Positions 52,586-63,124 of a DNA stretch of 64,000 bases are shown one piece after another. The notes beneath the pieces were generated by a model. That model made no database searches. It saw nothing but the letters and a program-made list of their open reading frames with translations, and had not been told where the DNA came from. Source of the DNA: Bradyrhizobium canariense (GTDB taxonomy: Bacteria; Pseudomonadota; Alphaproteobacteria; Rhizobiales; Xanthobacteraceae); NCBI RefSeq assembly GCF_900105125.1, contig NZ_LT629750.1, positions 5,049,001 through 5,113,000 on the forward strand, written 5' to 3'. Numbering within the stretch: the stretch's first letter is position 1; every line of letters begins with the position of its first letter. The translations under genes were made by a program, and so were the position numbers.

Positions 52586-52722
52586 GTCTTCGCGAACGCG
52601 GGGACCATAACCACCGATATTTGTTGCGGCACGAGATAGCCGCTCCAGCTTCGCGCAAAACCAGCTCTGTGGTTATGGATCCCGGCTCGCGCTCTCTTCG
52701 TTCGCTTGGCCGGGACGACAAT
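52586..52722. repeat. palindromic intergenic repeat element
   Basis: CCATAACCAC (52605-52614) and GTGGTTATGG (52669-52678) are perfect 10-bp arms within a C+G-rich element that begins TTCGCGAACGCGGGG and ends GGCCGGGACGAC. The composition matches dispersed repeats of this genus. It separates two convergent genes. Confidence 0.6.
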
Positions 52723-52746
52723 GATGCTGGGGTTTGCTTGGCGCGC

Positions 52747-53664
52747 TTACACCGGCGGGCTAACCGCTGTCTCCCGGCGTCCCAGATCCCGCTCGCGCAG
52801 GAAGATGTAAAGCCCGGCGCCGATGATGATGGAGGCGCCGATGATCGTCGCCGTCGACGGCACATCGCCGAACACGGCGTATCCGAACATCACGGCCCAG
52901 ACGATCATTGAATATTGATACGGCACCACGACGCTCGCCGGCGCGAGCTTCAGCGACCGATTGACGCACAACAATGCGCTCACCGAAATGCAGCCGGCGG
53001 CGGCGAACAGACCGAGGCTGCCGAGATCAGGCGTCACCCAGCCGATCGGCGACAGCAGCGCACCGAGCAGAAAGGTGCCTGCGAATTGCGACGACGCCAG
53101 CACGATATCCGGCGTCGCCCGCAGCGAGCGGGTGATCAGCATCAGCACGGCAAATGATGTGCTGCCGCCGAGCGCGATCAGCGCCGGCCAGCTGACCGTC
53201 TGCGATGAGGGACGCAGCGCGATCAGCACGCCGCAGAAGCCGATCAGGATCGCGCTCCAGCGCCGCCATCCGACGCGCTCGCGCAACACGATTGCCGACA
53301 GCGCGGTGACGAAAATCGGACAAGCCAGATAATAGGTGATGACGTCGGCCAGCGGCAGATAGACCGTCGCCAGAAAAAAGGCTGCGACTTCGAGCGTCGA
53401 GAGCACGACCCGAAGCAATTGCAGCCATGGCCGTTCCAGGTGCGTGAAGGCGTTGCGATTCCGCCATATCATCGGCGCCAGCACGATCAGCGCCGCACAG
53501 GCGCGCAGCCACAGCAATTGCCCGACCGAATAGGTCGCGACCATGAACTTTCCCAGGGCGTCGCCGAACGAGAACATGAAGATCGACAGCAGCATCAATC
53601 CGATGCCGGCAAGCCGCGCCGAGCGCTCGTCATTGTGGGTCGATATTTTCGCGAACAAAGTCAT
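52747..53664 (-). CDS. EamA-family (DMT) transporter
   Basis: About 305 residues with ten hydrophobic segments and two EamA repeats (GLMLLSIFMFSFGDALGKFM and VVPYQYSMIVWAVMFGYAVF). I start at MTLFAKISTHNDE (53664). The longer frame to 53718 reads MAGTGPAMTRA, which is a translated copy of the adjacent dispersed repeat rather than protein. Substrate unknown. Confidence 0.85.
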   Translation of the reverse strand: MTLFAKISTHNDERSARLAGIGLMLLSIFMFSFGDALGKFMVATYSVGQLLWLRACAALIVLAPMIWRNRNAFTHLERPWLQLLRVVLSTLEVAAFFLATVYLPLADVITYYLACPIFVTALSAIVLRERVGWRRWSAILIGFCGVLIALRPSSQTVSWPALIALGGSTSFAVLMLITRSLRATPDIVLASSQFAGTFLLGALLSPIGWVTPDLGSLGLFAAAGCISVSALLCVNRSLKLAPASVVVPYQYSMIVWAVMFGYAVFGDVPSTATIIGASIIIGAGLYIFLRERDLGRRETAVSPPV

Positions 53665-53691
53665 TGATGACTGCAGGTTGCTTCTCGCCCT

Positions 53692-53790
53692 CGTCATGGC
53701 CGGACCAGTTCCGGCCATCCACGTCTTTCGGGCAGTGCCGTTTTAGAGACGTGGATGCCTGGGACAAGCCTTGTGCTCGGGCCGGCATGA
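53692..53790. repeat. dispersed Bradyrhizobium-type palindrome
   Basis: CATCCACGTCT (53716-53726) and AGACGTGGATG (53747-53757) are perfect 11-bp arms flanked by GGCCGG and GGGACAAGCC...CGGCATGAC, a very common intergenic element in bradyrhizobia. A fragment ending GGCCGGGCATGACGA lies at about 4951-4965. Confidence 0.72.
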
Positions 53791-53864
53791 CAATTGAAGT
53801 GATTGCCGTGGCATCCGCGCCACGATACCGGTACGCGCACCGCTGACATTGCAGGAAATCCGCC

Positions 53865-54350
53865 ATGACCGACTTCGATCCCGCCGAGCATCGCATGGTG
53901 CCGCAACAACGCTGGTTCGAGGATTTCGTGGTCGGCGAGCGTTTCGTGATCCCGAGCCGCACCATGACTTCAGGGGTGTTCGCCGCGTTTCAGACTGCGA
54001 GCGGCGACACCCATCCGGTGCATTACGACGTCGAATATTGCCGCGCCCGCGGGATGCCGAACCTGCTCGCCCATGGTTTCCAGACGCTGGTCCACACCGC
54101 GCCGGGCGCAGGTCTGTTTCCGTACATGGTGGAGGAATCGCTGGTCGGCTTTCTCGAGCAGTCGAGCCGGTTCCTAAAACCCGTCTACGCCGACGACACC
54201 ATTTATCCCGCGCTCGAGGTAACGGAACTGACCGCCGGCCGCACCACGGGCACCGTGACCCTGCGCAGCACGGTGTTCAACCAGCGCCGCGAGCTTGTGC
54301 TGGAAGGCTTGCAGAAATTCCTGATCCGCCGGCGGCCAGCCCTGGCATAG
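53865..54350 (+). CDS. MaoC-family dehydratase
   Basis: A 161-residue hotdog protein with the hydratase motif TASGDTHPVHYDVEYCRARG and GMPNLLAHGFQTLVHTA, which places Asp and His as in (R)-specific enoyl-CoA hydratases. The MTDFDPAEHRMVPQQRWFED opening is typical of single-domain MaoC proteins in rhizobia. It probably hydrates an enoyl-CoA. Confidence 0.86.
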   Translation: MTDFDPAEHRMVPQQRWFEDFVVGERFVIPSRTMTSGVFAAFQTASGDTHPVHYDVEYCRARGMPNLLAHGFQTLVHTAPGAGLFPYMVEESLVGFLEQSSRFLKPVYADDTIYPALEVTELTAGRTTGTVTLRSTVFNQRRELVLEGLQKFLIRRRPALA

Positions 54351-54373
54351 GCTGGCGCTCGCGGGAACGCTGA

Positions 54374-55510
<1,137 letters not shown>

Positions 55511-55634
55511 GGCTGACTTGTATCGCCGGCGTAGCTACTGCAAAACATCCTCAGCAGACGGGGATGGAGTTCACGTCACAGCGGCGATCCCTGACTGTTT
55601 CATCTTCTCTTTGAACGTGCTGAAGATCTTCACG

Positions 55635-56777
55635 ATGTCCCGCCCAAACCTGAAAAATTTTCGCCGCATCGTCGTCAAGGTCGGCTCCTCGCTGCTGATC
55701 GATTCCGGCGCGGGCGAGGTTCGGGCGCCATGGCTCGCCGCGCTCGCCGCCGATCTGGCCAAGCTGCACAATGAGGGGCGCGAACTGCTGATCGTGTCGT
55801 CCGGCTCGATTGCGCTGGGGCGCAGCCGGCTGAAACTGCCGCGCGGCACGCTGAAGCTCGAGGAAAGTCAGGCCGCGGCCGCCGTGGGGCAGATCGCGCT
55901 GGCGCGAATCTGGTCCGAAGTGCTGGGACATCATGGCATCGGCGCCGGCCAGATCCTGGTGACGCTGCAGGACACCGAGGAACGCCGCCGCTATCTCAAC
56001 GCGCGCTCGACCATCGCCAAGCTTTTGGAATGGCGCGCGATTCCCGTGATCAACGAAAACGACACGGTTGCCACCAACGAAATCCGTTATGGCGATAACG
56101 ACCGCCTCGCCGCGCGCGTCGCCACCATGGCAAGCGCCGACCTCCTGATCCTGCTGTCCGATATCGACGGCCTTTACGATGCACCGCCGGCCAGCAATCC
56201 CAACGCAAAACTGATTCCGATCGTGGACTCCGTCACATCGGATATCGAAGCCATGGCGGGTGCTGCGGAATCGGAACTGTCGCGCGGCGGCATGTACACC
56301 AAGATCGAGGCCGCCAAGATCGCAACCACGGCCGGTACGCATATGCTGATCGCCTCGGGCAAGATCGAGCATCCGCTGCAGGCGATTGCCGACGGCGGGC
56401 GCTGCACCTGGTTCCTGACGCCGGCCAATCCCGTGACCGCGCGCAAGCGGTGGATCGCAGGCTCGCTCGAGCCAAAGGGCACGCTGACCATCGATGCCGG
56501 TGCGGTGAGTGCGCTGCGCGCCGGCAAGAGCCTGCTGCCGGCCGGCGTGATCCGGGTCGATGGGCAATTTGCCCGCGGCGACGCCGTGGTGGTGCGCGGC
56601 CCCGATACCCATGAGATCGGCCGTGGCCTCGTCGCCTATGACGCCGAGGATGCCGAAAAGATCAAAGGCCGCTCATCGCCGGATGTGATGGTTATCCTCG
56701 GCATCAGCGGACGGGCGGAAATGATCCACCGCGACGACCTGGTGATAGGCCCGAGCGGGGCATTTTCCGCGAACTAG
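55635..56777 (+). CDS. proB: glutamate 5-kinase
   Basis: A 380-residue enzyme from [20 protein letters not shown]. The amino-acid-kinase domain holds [44 protein letters not shown] and [15 protein letters not shown], and a PUA domain occupies about 280-370. It phosphorylates glutamate, the first step to proline. The frame before 55635 overlaps obgE and is discounted. It is followed by proA, as expected. Confidence 0.96.
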   Translation: MSRPNLKNFRRIVVKVGSSLLIDSGAGEVRAPWLAALAADLAKLHNEGRELLIVSSGSIALGRSRLKLPRGTLKLEESQAAAAVGQIALARIWSEVLGHHGIGAGQILVTLQDTEERRRYLNARSTIAKLLEWRAIPVINENDTVATNEIRYGDNDRLAARVATMASADLLILLSDIDGLYDAPPASNPNAKLIPIVDSVTSDIEAMAGAAESELSRGGMYTKIEAAKIATTAGTHMLIASGKIEHPLQAIADGGRCTWFLTPANPVTARKRWIAGSLEPKGTLTIDAGAVSALRAGKSLLPAGVIRVDGQFARGDAVVVRGPDTHEIGRGLVAYDAEDAEKIKGRSSPDVMVILGISGRAEMIHRDDLVIGPSGAFSAN

Positions 56778-56891
56778 GCCATTGGCCGAGCGGATAAAAC
56801 CCGGCTAGCCGCGATCCCGCCCAAAGGCCCTGCCCGCCCGTCAGCCATGCTGGTTCCGCGCCTCGCGCGGCGGCGATTTCCGTGCTAGGAC

Positions 56892-58211
56892 ATGGCCTTA
56901 ATTGAAGCTGAGACCGATATGAGCGCGTCGCTGAAAGCCATCGACGGAACTGCCGAGCTGCCGTCGCTGATGGCTGATCTCGCCACGCGCGCGCGCGCCG
57001 CGGCGCGGGTGCTGTCGCTCGCTTCGCCCGAACAGAAAAACCGCGCGCTTGATGCGATGGAGCGCGCGATCCGCGCGCGGGCTTCCGCCATTCTTGCCGC
57101 CAATGCCGAGGACGTCGCGGAAGCGCGCGCCAGTGGCGCGACTTCCGCCTTCATCGATCGCCTGACGCTGACACAGGCGCGCATCGATGCCATGGCCGAC
57201 GGCATCAGAACCGTGCGCGATATCGCCGATCCCGTCGGCGTGGTGACCGAGAGCTGGCAGCGTCCGAACGGCATGACGATCGAGCGCGTGCGCGTGCCGC
57301 TCGGCGTCGTCGCGGTGATCTTCGAAAGCCGCCCCAATGTCGCAGCCGACGCCGGCGTGTTGTGCCTTAAATCGGGCAACGCGGTGATCCTGCGCGGCGG
57401 CTCGGACAGCTTCCGCTCCTGCCGCGCGATCCACGTCTGCCTGGTTCAAGGATTGCGCGAAGCCGATTTGCCCGAGGCTGCGATCACGCTGGTGCCGACT
57501 CGCGACCGCGCGGCCGTGGGCCTGCTGCTGACCGGATTGAACGGCGGCATCGACGTCATCGTGCCGCGCGGCGGCAAGAGCCTGGTCGCGCGTGTCGAAG
57601 CCGAAGCACGCGTGCCGGTGTTCGCGCACCTGGAAGGCGTCAACCACGTCTATGTCGATCATGCCGCCAATCTCGAGATGGCGAAGTCGATCGTGCTGAA
57701 CGCCAAGATGCGCCGGCCCGGCGTCTGCGGCGCCGCCGAGACCCTGCTGGTCGATCGCGCGGGAGCAGCGACCAGCCTCAAGCCGCTGGTCGAGATGCTG
57801 ATCGATGCCGGCTGCGAAGTGCGCGGCGACGATGTCGTGCAACGCGCCGATTCCAGGGTGAAGCCGGCTTCCGACGAAGATTGGGACACCGAATATGAGG
57901 ACGCGATCATCGCCGCGAGGATCGTCGATGGTGTCGACGAGGCGATCGCGCACATCCACCATCACGGCTCGCACCACACTGATGCGATCGTGACCGAGGA
58001 TGCAAAGACCGCGCAGAAATTTCTCAACGAAGTCGACTCCGCGATCGTGCTGCATAACGCATCGACGCAATTTGCCGACGGCGGCGAATTCGGCTTCGGC
58101 GCGGAAATCGGCATCGCCACCGGAAAATTCCACGCCCGCGGGCCCGTTGGCGCCGAGCAACTGACCAGTTTCAAATATCGCGTCCACGGCACGGGACAGA
58201 CGCGGCCGTGA
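56892..58211 (+). CDS. proA: gamma-glutamyl phosphate reductase
   Basis: A 439-residue aldehyde-dehydrogenase-type enzyme. Signatures include [40 protein letters not shown] and the catalytic cysteine in [15 protein letters not shown]. The ending [20 protein letters not shown] is invariant in ProA. It reduces gamma-glutamyl phosphate to the semialdehyde. An ATG at 56919 (MSASLKAID) is a possible shorter start. Confidence 0.96.
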   Translation: MALIEAETDMSASLKAIDGTAELPSLMADLATRARAAARVLSLASPEQKNRALDAMERAIRARASAILAANAEDVAEARASGATSAFIDRLTLTQARIDAMADGIRTVRDIADPVGVVTESWQRPNGMTIERVRVPLGVVAVIFESRPNVAADAGVLCLKSGNAVILRGGSDSFRSCRAIHVCLVQGLREADLPEAAITLVPTRDRAAVGLLLTGLNGGIDVIVPRGGKSLVARVEAEARVPVFAHLEGVNHVYVDHAANLEMAKSIVLNAKMRRPGVCGAAETLLVDRAGAATSLKPLVEMLIDAGCEVRGDDVVQRADSRVKPASDEDWDTEYEDAIIAARIVDGVDEAIAHIHHHGSHHTDAIVTEDAKTAQKFLNEVDSAIVLHNASTQFADGGEFGFGAEIGIATGKFHARGPVGAEQLTSFKYRVHGTGQTRP

Positions 58212-58219
58212 ACACCCAG

Positions 58220-58294
58220 GCGTTTTCAAGCGAAAGCCCGCCCCGGACGCGATTCGGGATCGGCACCGGTTCGCGTGAAGAAAATGCGTCAAAC
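58220..58294. repeat. dispersed intergenic palindrome, copy 2
   Basis: It contains CGTTTTCAAGCGAAAG near its left end and CCGGTTCGCGTGAAGAAAA (58266-58284), the latter identical to 48237-48255 in copy 1. It fills the gap between proA and nadD. Confidence 0.65.
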
Positions 58295-58314
58295 AACACA
58301 GCTTTGCGGACGCC

Positions 58315-58962
58315 GTGAATTCATTGAAAGAAGCGCCCAGCGCGTCGCGGCCCGTCGCGCAAGCGATCCCGCTCTACACCAATGGCATGCGGGTCGGCCT
58401 GCTCGGCGGCTCGTTCAATCCGCCGCACCGCGCCCATCGCGACATCAGCCTGTTTGCGATCAAGCGGCTGAATCTCGACCGGGTGTGGTGGCTGGTGACG
58501 CCGGGCAATCCGCTCAAGGACCGCGGCGCCCTGCACGATCTCGGCGAGCGCGCGGAAGCTGCGCGGCAAATGGCCAACGACCCGCGCATCGATGTCAGCT
58601 GTCTCGAAGCTGTCATTGGGACCCGCTACACTGTCGATACGATTACATATCTGCGCCGCCGCACCTCCGGCTTGCGCTTGGTCTGGATCATGGGCGCTGA
58701 CAATCTCGCGCAGTTCCATCGCTGGCAAAGCTGGCAGCGTATCGCCGCCGCCGTGCCGATCGCCGTGATCGATCGTCCGCCGCAAAGTTTTCGCGCGCTG
58801 TCCGCACCGGCCGCCCAGGCGCTGGCGCATTATCGTATCCCTGAGAATCAGGCCGGCAGGCTGGCGGACTGCGCCGCACCGGCCTGGGTTTTCCTGACCG
58901 GCATGAAATCGAACCTGTCGTCGACGGGCCTGCGGAACCCGGACGGCAGCTGGAAGAAGTGA
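58315..58962 (+). CDS. nadD: nicotinate-nucleotide adenylyltransferase
   Basis: A 215-residue nucleotidyltransferase with [17 protein letters not shown] (the HxGH-like class motif at about 24-40), [27 protein letters not shown] and, near the end, LSSTGLR, the family's ISSTxIR element. It makes NaAD in NAD synthesis. A GTG at 58315 gives 215 residues; ATG 58384 (MRVGLLGG) would give a shorter protein. It is placed before rsfS as in most alphaproteobacteria. Confidence 0.93.
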   Translation: MNSLKEAPSASRPVAQAIPLYTNGMRVGLLGGSFNPPHRAHRDISLFAIKRLNLDRVWWLVTPGNPLKDRGALHDLGERAEAARQMANDPRIDVSCLEAVIGTRYTVDTITYLRRRTSGLRLVWIMGADNLAQFHRWQSWQRIAAAVPIAVIDRPPQSFRALSAPAAQALAHYRIPENQAGRLADCAAPAWVFLTGMKSNLSSTGLRNPDGSWKK

Positions 58963-59078
58963 GGAGGTGGGGTTACTGGAATATTGAACCATTAACCCCA
59001 CATGCGTAGTATAGTAGGCGGGCGCTGGATTCGGTGTCCGCGATACAGTGAAAGGAATGGTCCCTGGCCACATCTGTA

Positions 59079-59519
59079 TTGTCCAAGTCTGTTTTACCCA
59101 AGTCTGGTTCAGCAAAGTCTGCCTCGTCCAAGACGCGTAAAACATCGACGCAAACTGCGGCCTTGAAGGCGCAACCCGACGCCGACAAGACGCTGAATAT
59201 GATCCTCTCCCGCCTCGACGATATGAAGGCGGAAGAAACGGTCACCATAGACCTTCGCGGCAAATCAGCATTTTCCGACTACATGATCGTCACGACCGGC
59301 CGCGCCAACCGGCACGTCGGTGCGATCGCGGAAAATGTCACCAAAGGCCTGAAGGAAACCGGTATCAAAAGCATCCATGTCGAGGGCTTGCCCAACTGCG
59401 ACTGGGTCCTGATCGATTCCGGCGACGTGATCGTGCACGTATTCAGACCCGAGGTGCGCGAGTTCTACAATCTCGAGCGATTGTGGACGCAAAACCCGAC
59501 GGCGCCGCAGGCGATCTAG
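59079..59519 (+). CDS. rsfS: ribosome silencing factor RsfS
   Basis: About 146 residues. The core TLNMILSRLDDMKAEETVTI, SAFSDYMIVTTGRANRHVGA and GLPNCDWVLIDSGDVIVHVF is the whole RsfS domain, which binds L14 and blocks subunit joining. The start is unclear: TTG 59079 is the first usual codon in frame. A CTG at 59064 lies 8 bases after AAAGGA and would add LATSV; the ATG at 59057 is out of frame. The N-terminus is a Lys/Ser-rich tail repeating SKS/PKSG-like units. Confidence 0.92.
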   Translation: MSKSVLPKSGSAKSASSKTRKTSTQTAALKAQPDADKTLNMILSRLDDMKAEETVTIDLRGKSAFSDYMIVTTGRANRHVGAIAENVTKGLKETGIKSIHVEGLPNCDWVLIDSGDVIVHVFRPEVREFYNLERLWTQNPTAPQAI

Positions 59520-59670
59520 ATTAGCAAGCCGATGCGAATCGGCTCGGGCGCTTGATAGCGTGCGCGCGCATCAGAATGCGCGTGAGTTGTTGATTTGCCG
59601 CATTTTCTACGGCAAACCGGCCACCACCCTCGGATCAAGTCCGAGGGCATGCTTTGCCGGAAAATGCTTT

Positions 59671-60153
59671 ATGCGTCTTATTGTCGTTTCAATCGGCCGG
59701 CTGAAGCAGGGCCCCGAGCGGGAGCTGGCCGAGCGCTATCGCGAACGCTTCGACGACATCAGCCGCAAGCTCGGTTTTCGCGGCATCGAGATCCATGAGA
59801 TTGCCGAAAGCCGCGCGCGCGACGCTGCAACCCGGATGACCGAGGAGGCTGCGGCGATTTTGGCGGCCATTCCCGAAAAGTCGGTTCTGGTCGCGCTCGA
59901 CGAGCGCGGCGACAATATCGACAGCGCCGCTTTTGCAAGGCATCTTGGCCGCTGGCGGGATGAGCAGGCCGCCAATACTATTTTCGTCATCGGCGGCGCG
60001 GACGGACTTTCGCCTGATTTACGGCGCAAGGCAAAACTTCGCATTGCGTTCGGCTCGGCGACCTGGCCGCATCAAATGGTTCGCGTCATGCTTCTGGAAC
60101 AGATTTATCGGGCCGCGACCATCCTGGCCGGTCACCCCTATCACCGCGCGTAG
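59671..60153 (+). CDS. rlmH: 23S rRNA pseudouridine-1915 N3-methyltransferase
   Basis: A 160-residue SPOUT methyltransferase starting MRLIVVSIGRLKQGPERELA. It has LVALDERGDNIDSAAFARHL, IFVIGGADGLSPDLRRKAKL (the SAM-binding knot) and TWPHQMVRVMLLEQIYRAAT then HPYHRA. These are RlmH signatures. The longer frame from 59560 is not supported. Confidence 0.96.
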   Translation: MRLIVVSIGRLKQGPERELAERYRERFDDISRKLGFRGIEIHEIAESRARDAATRMTEEAAAILAAIPEKSVLVALDERGDNIDSAAFARHLGRWRDEQAANTIFVIGGADGLSPDLRRKAKLRIAFGSATWPHQMVRVMLLEQIYRAATILAGHPYHRA

Positions 60154-60193
60154 GCCGCGCAACGCCAGCAACGAAAGCACTGATTCGGGTTCG

Positions 60194-61573
60194 ATGCAGC
60201 CAGGTCGGGACATTCCTCCTCACTCAGACACCGCCGGTCGCGGTCAGTTGCATTCTCTGCGAATTCCGATTTCGGTTGTGTTGCTATCCGCGGGCCTTGC
60301 CGGCGCAGGTCTGTTGCCCGCAGCGGCCCAGATTGTCGCAGCGACGCCACCGGCGGCCACCTCACCCGATGACATCAAGCAGCGCGAGCAGGAACTCGAA
60401 GCCACCCGCGCGCAGCAAAAAGACGCGGCCGAGCTTCAGGAGAAGCTCAAGGCCGATATCGCAGCGATCGGACAGGACCGCAGCAAGCTCAATCAGCAGC
60501 TGATCGACATCGCCGCCCAGGTGCGAAGCGTCGAAACCCAAATCGGCGACGCCGAAGCGCGACTGCATCCGCTCGACGTTCGCGAGCAGGAAATTCGCGG
60601 TTCGCTGGATTCGCGCCGCGCCGAGATCACCGAGGTGCTGGCCGCCCTGCAACGCGCCGGCCGGCGTACGCCACCGGCGTTGCTGGTGAGGCCGGAAGAT
60701 GCGCTGCAATCGCTCCGCACCGCCATGCTGCTGGGAGCGGTGGTGCCCGAGCTGCACGCGCGCGCCCAGAAACTGGCCGACGACCTCGGCGAACTGGTCG
60801 GGCTTCGCAAGACCATCGCCGCCGAGCGCGACCGGCTTGCCGCCGGCCGCGACAAACTCAGGGATGACCAGACCCGGCTCGCAGCCTTGATCGATGAGCG
60901 GCAGCGGCAGCAGAACTCGGTCGAAAAAGACATGGAAGCGGAAAACGCCCGCGCCATCGGACTGTCCAAACAAGTCGACAGCCTGCAGGGCCTGATCGCC
61001 AAAATGGAGCAGGATTCGAAGACGGCGGCGAAGGCGGCTGCAGCCGCCAGCGTGCAAGGAACCCCGGCCTCCCTCAACGGCAAACCGAATCTGGCTGCCT
61101 TGAAGGATCCATCCCGGATGAGCCCGGCGATTGCTTTCGCTTCCGCCAAGGGGCTGTTCTCAATGCCGGTAAACGGCACGAGGATTCGTGATTTTGGCGG
61201 TTCCGATGGTGCCGGTGGCGTGGAAAAAGGCATTTCCTTGGCTACCCGGCCCGGAGCCCAGGTCACAACCCCGTGTGACGGATGGGTTGTTTACGCGGGT
61301 CCGTTCCGCAGCTATGGACAACTCTTGATCCTCAATGCCGGGGGCGGGTATCATGTCCTGATCGCCGGGATGGAGCGTATTTCGGTCAACATCGGACAGT
61401 TTGTACTTACGGGGGAGCCGGTCGCTACCATGGGGACGACATCCCAGGTGGCCTCGATATTCGCGGCCAACGCGAGCCAGCCCGTGCTCTATATCGAGTT
61501 CCGTAAGGACGGCACTCCAATCGATCCAGGTCCATGGTGGGCCGCAAATGAAGGCGAAAAGGTTCGCGGATGA
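60194..61573 (+). CDS. envC: murein hydrolase activator, EnvC/LytM type
   Basis: A 459-residue periplasmic protein. A signal sequence (ISVVLLSAGLAGAGLLPAAA) is followed by a long coiled coil (about 55-290, e.g. DDIKQREQELEATRAQQKDA) and a LytM/M23 domain (about 330-455). The catalytic zinc motifs are degenerate: GVEKGISLATR where active enzymes have H-x-G-x-D, and GYHVLIAG where they have H-x-H. It therefore probably activates amidases at the septum, as EnvC does. Its stop overlaps the ctpA start by 4 bases. Confidence 0.9.
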   Translation: MQPGRDIPPHSDTAGRGQLHSLRIPISVVLLSAGLAGAGLLPAAAQIVAATPPAATSPDDIKQREQELEATRAQQKDAAELQEKLKADIAAIGQDRSKLNQQLIDIAAQVRSVETQIGDAEARLHPLDVREQEIRGSLDSRRAEITEVLAALQRAGRRTPPALLVRPEDALQSLRTAMLLGAVVPELHARAQKLADDLGELVGLRKTIAAERDRLAAGRDKLRDDQTRLAALIDERQRQQNSVEKDMEAENARAIGLSKQVDSLQGLIAKMEQDSKTAAKAAAAASVQGTPASLNGKPNLAALKDPSRMSPAIAFASAKGLFSMPVNGTRIRDFGGSDGAGGVEKGISLATRPGAQVTTPCDGWVVYAGPFRSYGQLLILNAGGGYHVLIAGMERISVNIGQFVLTGEPVATMGTTSQVASIFAANASQPVLYIEFRKDGTPIDPGPWWAANEGEKVRG

Positions 61574-62928
61574 TGCGCAAGACTTCTCTCGTTCTCCTGA
61601 GCGCTGCCACTGGCGCGGCGTTGACGCTGTTCGTGACCCAACCGCGCTCCATGTTCATGGGATCGAGCGCGCGTGCCGCAACCTCGGACACCTATCGCCA
61701 GCTCAACTTGTTCGGCGATGTGTTCGAGCGCGTCCGCAGCGACTATGTCGAGAAGCCTGACGACGGCAAGCTGGTCGAATCCGCCATCAGCGGCATGCTG
61801 TCCGGCCTCGACCCGCATTCGAGCTACATGGATGCCAAGAGCTTCCGCGACATGCAGGTGCAGACCCGCGGTGAATTCGGCGGCCTCGGCATCGAAGTCA
61901 CGATGGAAGACGGTTTGATCAAGGTCGTCTCGCCGATCGATGATACGCCGGCGTCCAAGGCCGGCATCATGGCCAACGACATCATCACCAATCTCGACGA
62001 CGAAGCTGTGCAGGGTCTCACGCTCAATCAGGCGGTCGAGAAAATGCGCGGGCCCGTCAATACCAAGATCAAGCTGAAGATCATCCGCAAGGGTCAGGAC
62101 AACCCGATCGACGTCACGCTGGTGCGCGACAACATCCGCGTCCGCTCGGTCCGCGCGCATGTCGAAGCCGACGATATCGCCTATATCCGCATCACCACCT
62201 TCAACGAGCAGACCACCGAAGGCCTCAAGAAGGAAATCGGCAATCTGCAAAGCCAGATCGGCGACAAGCTGAAAGGCTACATCATCGACCTGCGCAACAA
62301 TCCCGGCGGATTGCTGGAAGAGGCGGTGACGGTGTCCGACACCTTCCTCGAGCGCGGCGAGATCGTCTCCACCCGCGGCCGCAACGCCGAGGAAACCCAG
62401 CGCCGCGTTGCCCATCCGGGCGATCTGACCAAGGGCAAGCCGGTGATCGTTCTGATCAACGGCGGCTCGGCATCGGCGTCGGAAATCGTTGCCGGCGCAT
62501 TGCAGGACCACAAGCGCGCCACGCTGGTGGGTACGCGCTCGTTCGGCAAGGGCTCGGTGCAGACCATCATCCCGCTCGGCTCCGGCAATGGCGCGCTGCG
62601 CCTGACCACCGCGCGCTACTTCACGCCGTCGGGCAAATCGATCCAGGCCCAAGGCATCAAGCCCGATATCGAGGTGCTTCAGGACGTGCCCGACGAGCTG
62701 AAATCGCGGACCGACACCAAGGGCGAAGCTTCGCTGCGCGGCCATCTGAAGTCCGAGGGCGACGAGAAAACCGGTTCGCAATCCTACGTGCCGCCGGACG
62801 CCAAGGACGACAAGGCCCTGAAGATGGCCGACGACCTGCTCCATGGCGTCAAGGTCAATCCGACCGCCCCGGCCAGTGGCGACAAGGCGGCCATCGACAA
62901 CAAGCCTGCCGAGAAGGATGCGAACTAA
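61570..62928 (+). CDS. ctpA: carboxy-terminal processing protease (S41)
   Basis: A 452-residue protease with a signal/anchor segment (LSAATGAALTLFVTQP), a PDZ domain (GIEVTMEDGLIKVVSPIDDT) and the S41 core LRNNPGGLLEEAVTVSDTFL. The catalytic Ser lies in INGGSASASEIVAGALQDHK, with Lys in GTRSFGKGSVQ. It trims envelope proteins or murein hydrolases. Coupled to envC by an ATGA overlap, consistent with a joint role in cell-wall turnover. A terminator follows. Confidence 0.96.
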   Translation: MMRKTSLVLLSAATGAALTLFVTQPRSMFMGSSARAATSDTYRQLNLFGDVFERVRSDYVEKPDDGKLVESAISGMLSGLDPHSSYMDAKSFRDMQVQTRGEFGGLGIEVTMEDGLIKVVSPIDDTPASKAGIMANDIITNLDDEAVQGLTLNQAVEKMRGPVNTKIKLKIIRKGQDNPIDVTLVRDNIRVRSVRAHVEADDIAYIRITTFNEQTTEGLKKEIGNLQSQIGDKLKGYIIDLRNNPGGLLEEAVTVSDTFLERGEIVSTRGRNAEETQRRVAHPGDLTKGKPVIVLINGGSASASEIVAGALQDHKRATLVGTRSFGKGSVQTIIPLGSGNGALRLTTARYFTPSGKSIQAQGIKPDIEVLQDVPDELKSRTDTKGEASLRGHLKSEGDEKTGSQSYVPPDAKDDKALKMADDLLHGVKVNPTAPASGDKAAIDNKPAEKDAN

Positions 62929-62955
62929 GCCTATCGGCTGGCAGACTCGTTCTCG

Positions 62956-62983
62956 AAAGGGTGGCCCTCGGGCCGCCCTTTTT
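62956..62983 (+). terminator. rho-independent terminator after ctpA
   Basis: AAGGGTGGCC (62957-62966) pairs with GGCCGCCCTT (62971-62980), with one G-T pair and a 4-base loop, followed by T residues to 62983. Confidence 0.88.
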
Positions 62984-63124
62984 GTTGCCGAGTTCCGCCC
63001 GCCCCGAATCACGTAAAACCTAGTGCTTGAGGGCCAATCTTCGGCGAAGACACGGCGGTCCTTTGGCTATGCCGCGACATTGTCCCGTCGTGGTATCGTC
63101 GGCCGGGCTGATTCGGGAAGATCC

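Noticed and set aside
53665..53718. N-terminal extension MAGTGPAMTRA of the EamA transporter
   Set aside because: It is translated from the dispersed repeat at 53692-53790; the transporter starts at 53664.
56898..58292. 464-residue frame opposite proA
   Set aside because: The full ProA signatures on the plus strand explain the region; His/Asp-rich composition is a codon-bias artefact.
61489..63012. 507-residue frame opposite ctpA
   Set aside because: Same artefact; ctpA has all S41 protease motifs and a terminator.
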